Source: CANHEE01 sp043777755 (lineage in GTDB: Bacteria > Bacteroidota > Bacteroidia > Chitinophagales > Saprospiraceae). Taken from it: a DNA stretch of 14,052 nucleotides. Below, in pieces: positions 13,891-14,052 of the stretch. Positions within the stretch are counted from its first letter, which is position 1. The number at the start of each line of letters is the position of its first letter. The stretch spans positions 1 to 14,052 of the forward strand of contig JAYWHK010000036.1 in assembly GCA_043777755.1 (NCBI GenBank), written 5' to 3'. The translations under genes and the position numbers were made by a program. Under the pieces are notes generated by a model. It made no database searches and was not told where the DNA came from. It saw only the letters and a list, made by a program, of their open reading frames with translations.

Positions 13891-13930
13891 AAAGCGGCTT
13901 GTCAATTCACTTGACAAGCCGCTTTTTTTT
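13891..13930 (+). terminator. Attenuator terminator of the trp leader
   Basis: A perfect 15-bp stem (13891-13905 with 13911-13925, core gcggcttgtcaa) has a 5-base loop ttcac and runs into eight T (13923-13930). It is among the strongest hairpins in the window and lies 36 bases after the leader-peptide stop. Confidence 0.92.
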
Positions 13931-13971
13931 AGCCCCACCTAAATCCTCCCCAAAAGGGCAATGTCATTAAG

Positions 13972-14052
13972 CTAAGGACGGTACAAATTAGTTTCTTTTG
14001 TAGTTGTTTTGAGTAAAAAGGTTTCTTCTTTTATTGATACTTTTCTTTCGTT
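13972..14052 (-). CDS. Possible 3' end of a gene entering from the right
   Basis: Read leftwards from the window edge there are 26 open codons (NERKVSIKEETFLLKTTT..., ending NLYRP) and a TAG stop. They are Lys/Thr/Glu-rich and do not look like obvious noise, but the stretch is too short to identify. If real, a gene on the opposite strand lies where trpE would be expected. The + strand from 13931 to 14052 has no open frame of useful length; its only ATG (13962) gives four codons. The C-rich bases 13931-13958 (agccccacctaaatcctccc...) hold no recognised feature. Confidence 0.25.
   Translation of the reverse strand, partial: NERKVSIKEETFLLKTTTKETNLYRP

Noticed and set aside
13962..13976. Start of trpE after the attenuator
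   Set aside because: The ATG at 13962 is followed by a stop after four codons.
1..14052. tRNA or rRNA genes
   Set aside because: No cloverleaf-like segment or conserved rRNA stretch was recognised on either strand by eye.

Overview
The window looks like chromosomal DNA of a free-living member of the Bacteroidota, probably a Cytophagales- or Saprospira-type bacterium; the exact group is inference. The signs are AT-rich DNA, three secreted proteins with type IX secretion (T9SS) C-terminal sorting domains, several promoters of the Bacteroidota form TTG/TTTG-N18..21-TAnnTTTG, few Shine-Dalgarno sites, and kdsC, which implies a Kdo-containing outer membrane.

Layout. Positions 1-357 hold no ordinary gene but carry a nested inverted-repeat element. 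358-5134 (+) encodes two T9SS cargo proteins: a metzincin-like/beta-helix/helical protein and a propeller-like protein. A hairpin terminator lies after each. 5230-5382 (-) is a 50-residue membrane protein with its own promoter and terminator. 5470-6975 (-) is a pappalysin-like (M43-type) secreted metalloprotease with Fn3 and T9SS domains. 6976-7284 is a gene-free spacer filled with short sequence repeats. 7285-9273 (-) is an unknown envelope protein with a beta-rich C-terminus. 11434 down to 9423 (-) holds ppk2, kdsC and a small lipoprotein gene. Two adjacent perfect palindromes separate ppk2 from kdsC, and one of them supplies the ppk2 stop codon. 11599-13277 (+) holds a TrmN6-type tRNA methyltransferase and a UbiA-family prenyltransferase.

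The last 775 bases hold two RNA-regulated units. At 13315-13580 a roughly 70-nt RNA on the + strand and a short mRNA on the - strand converge on one shared bidirectional terminator. The mRNA encodes a 32-residue hydrophobic peptide. Both RNAs carry the same 13-base DNA repeat and are therefore complementary. This layout is that of the pAD1 par (Fst/RNA II) type I toxin-antitoxin system, and I regard it as the best candidate for an undescribed system here. At 13678-13930 there is a complete tryptophan attenuator: a promoter, a 21-codon leader peptide with three consecutive Trp codons, a pause hairpin and a 15-bp intrinsic terminator. No trp structural gene begins before the window ends.

The genes do not form one pathway. 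The envelope theme is strong: secreted proteases, Kdo phosphate phosphatase, lipoprotein, polyprenyl transfer. All family assignments come from motifs read by eye; no database search was run.
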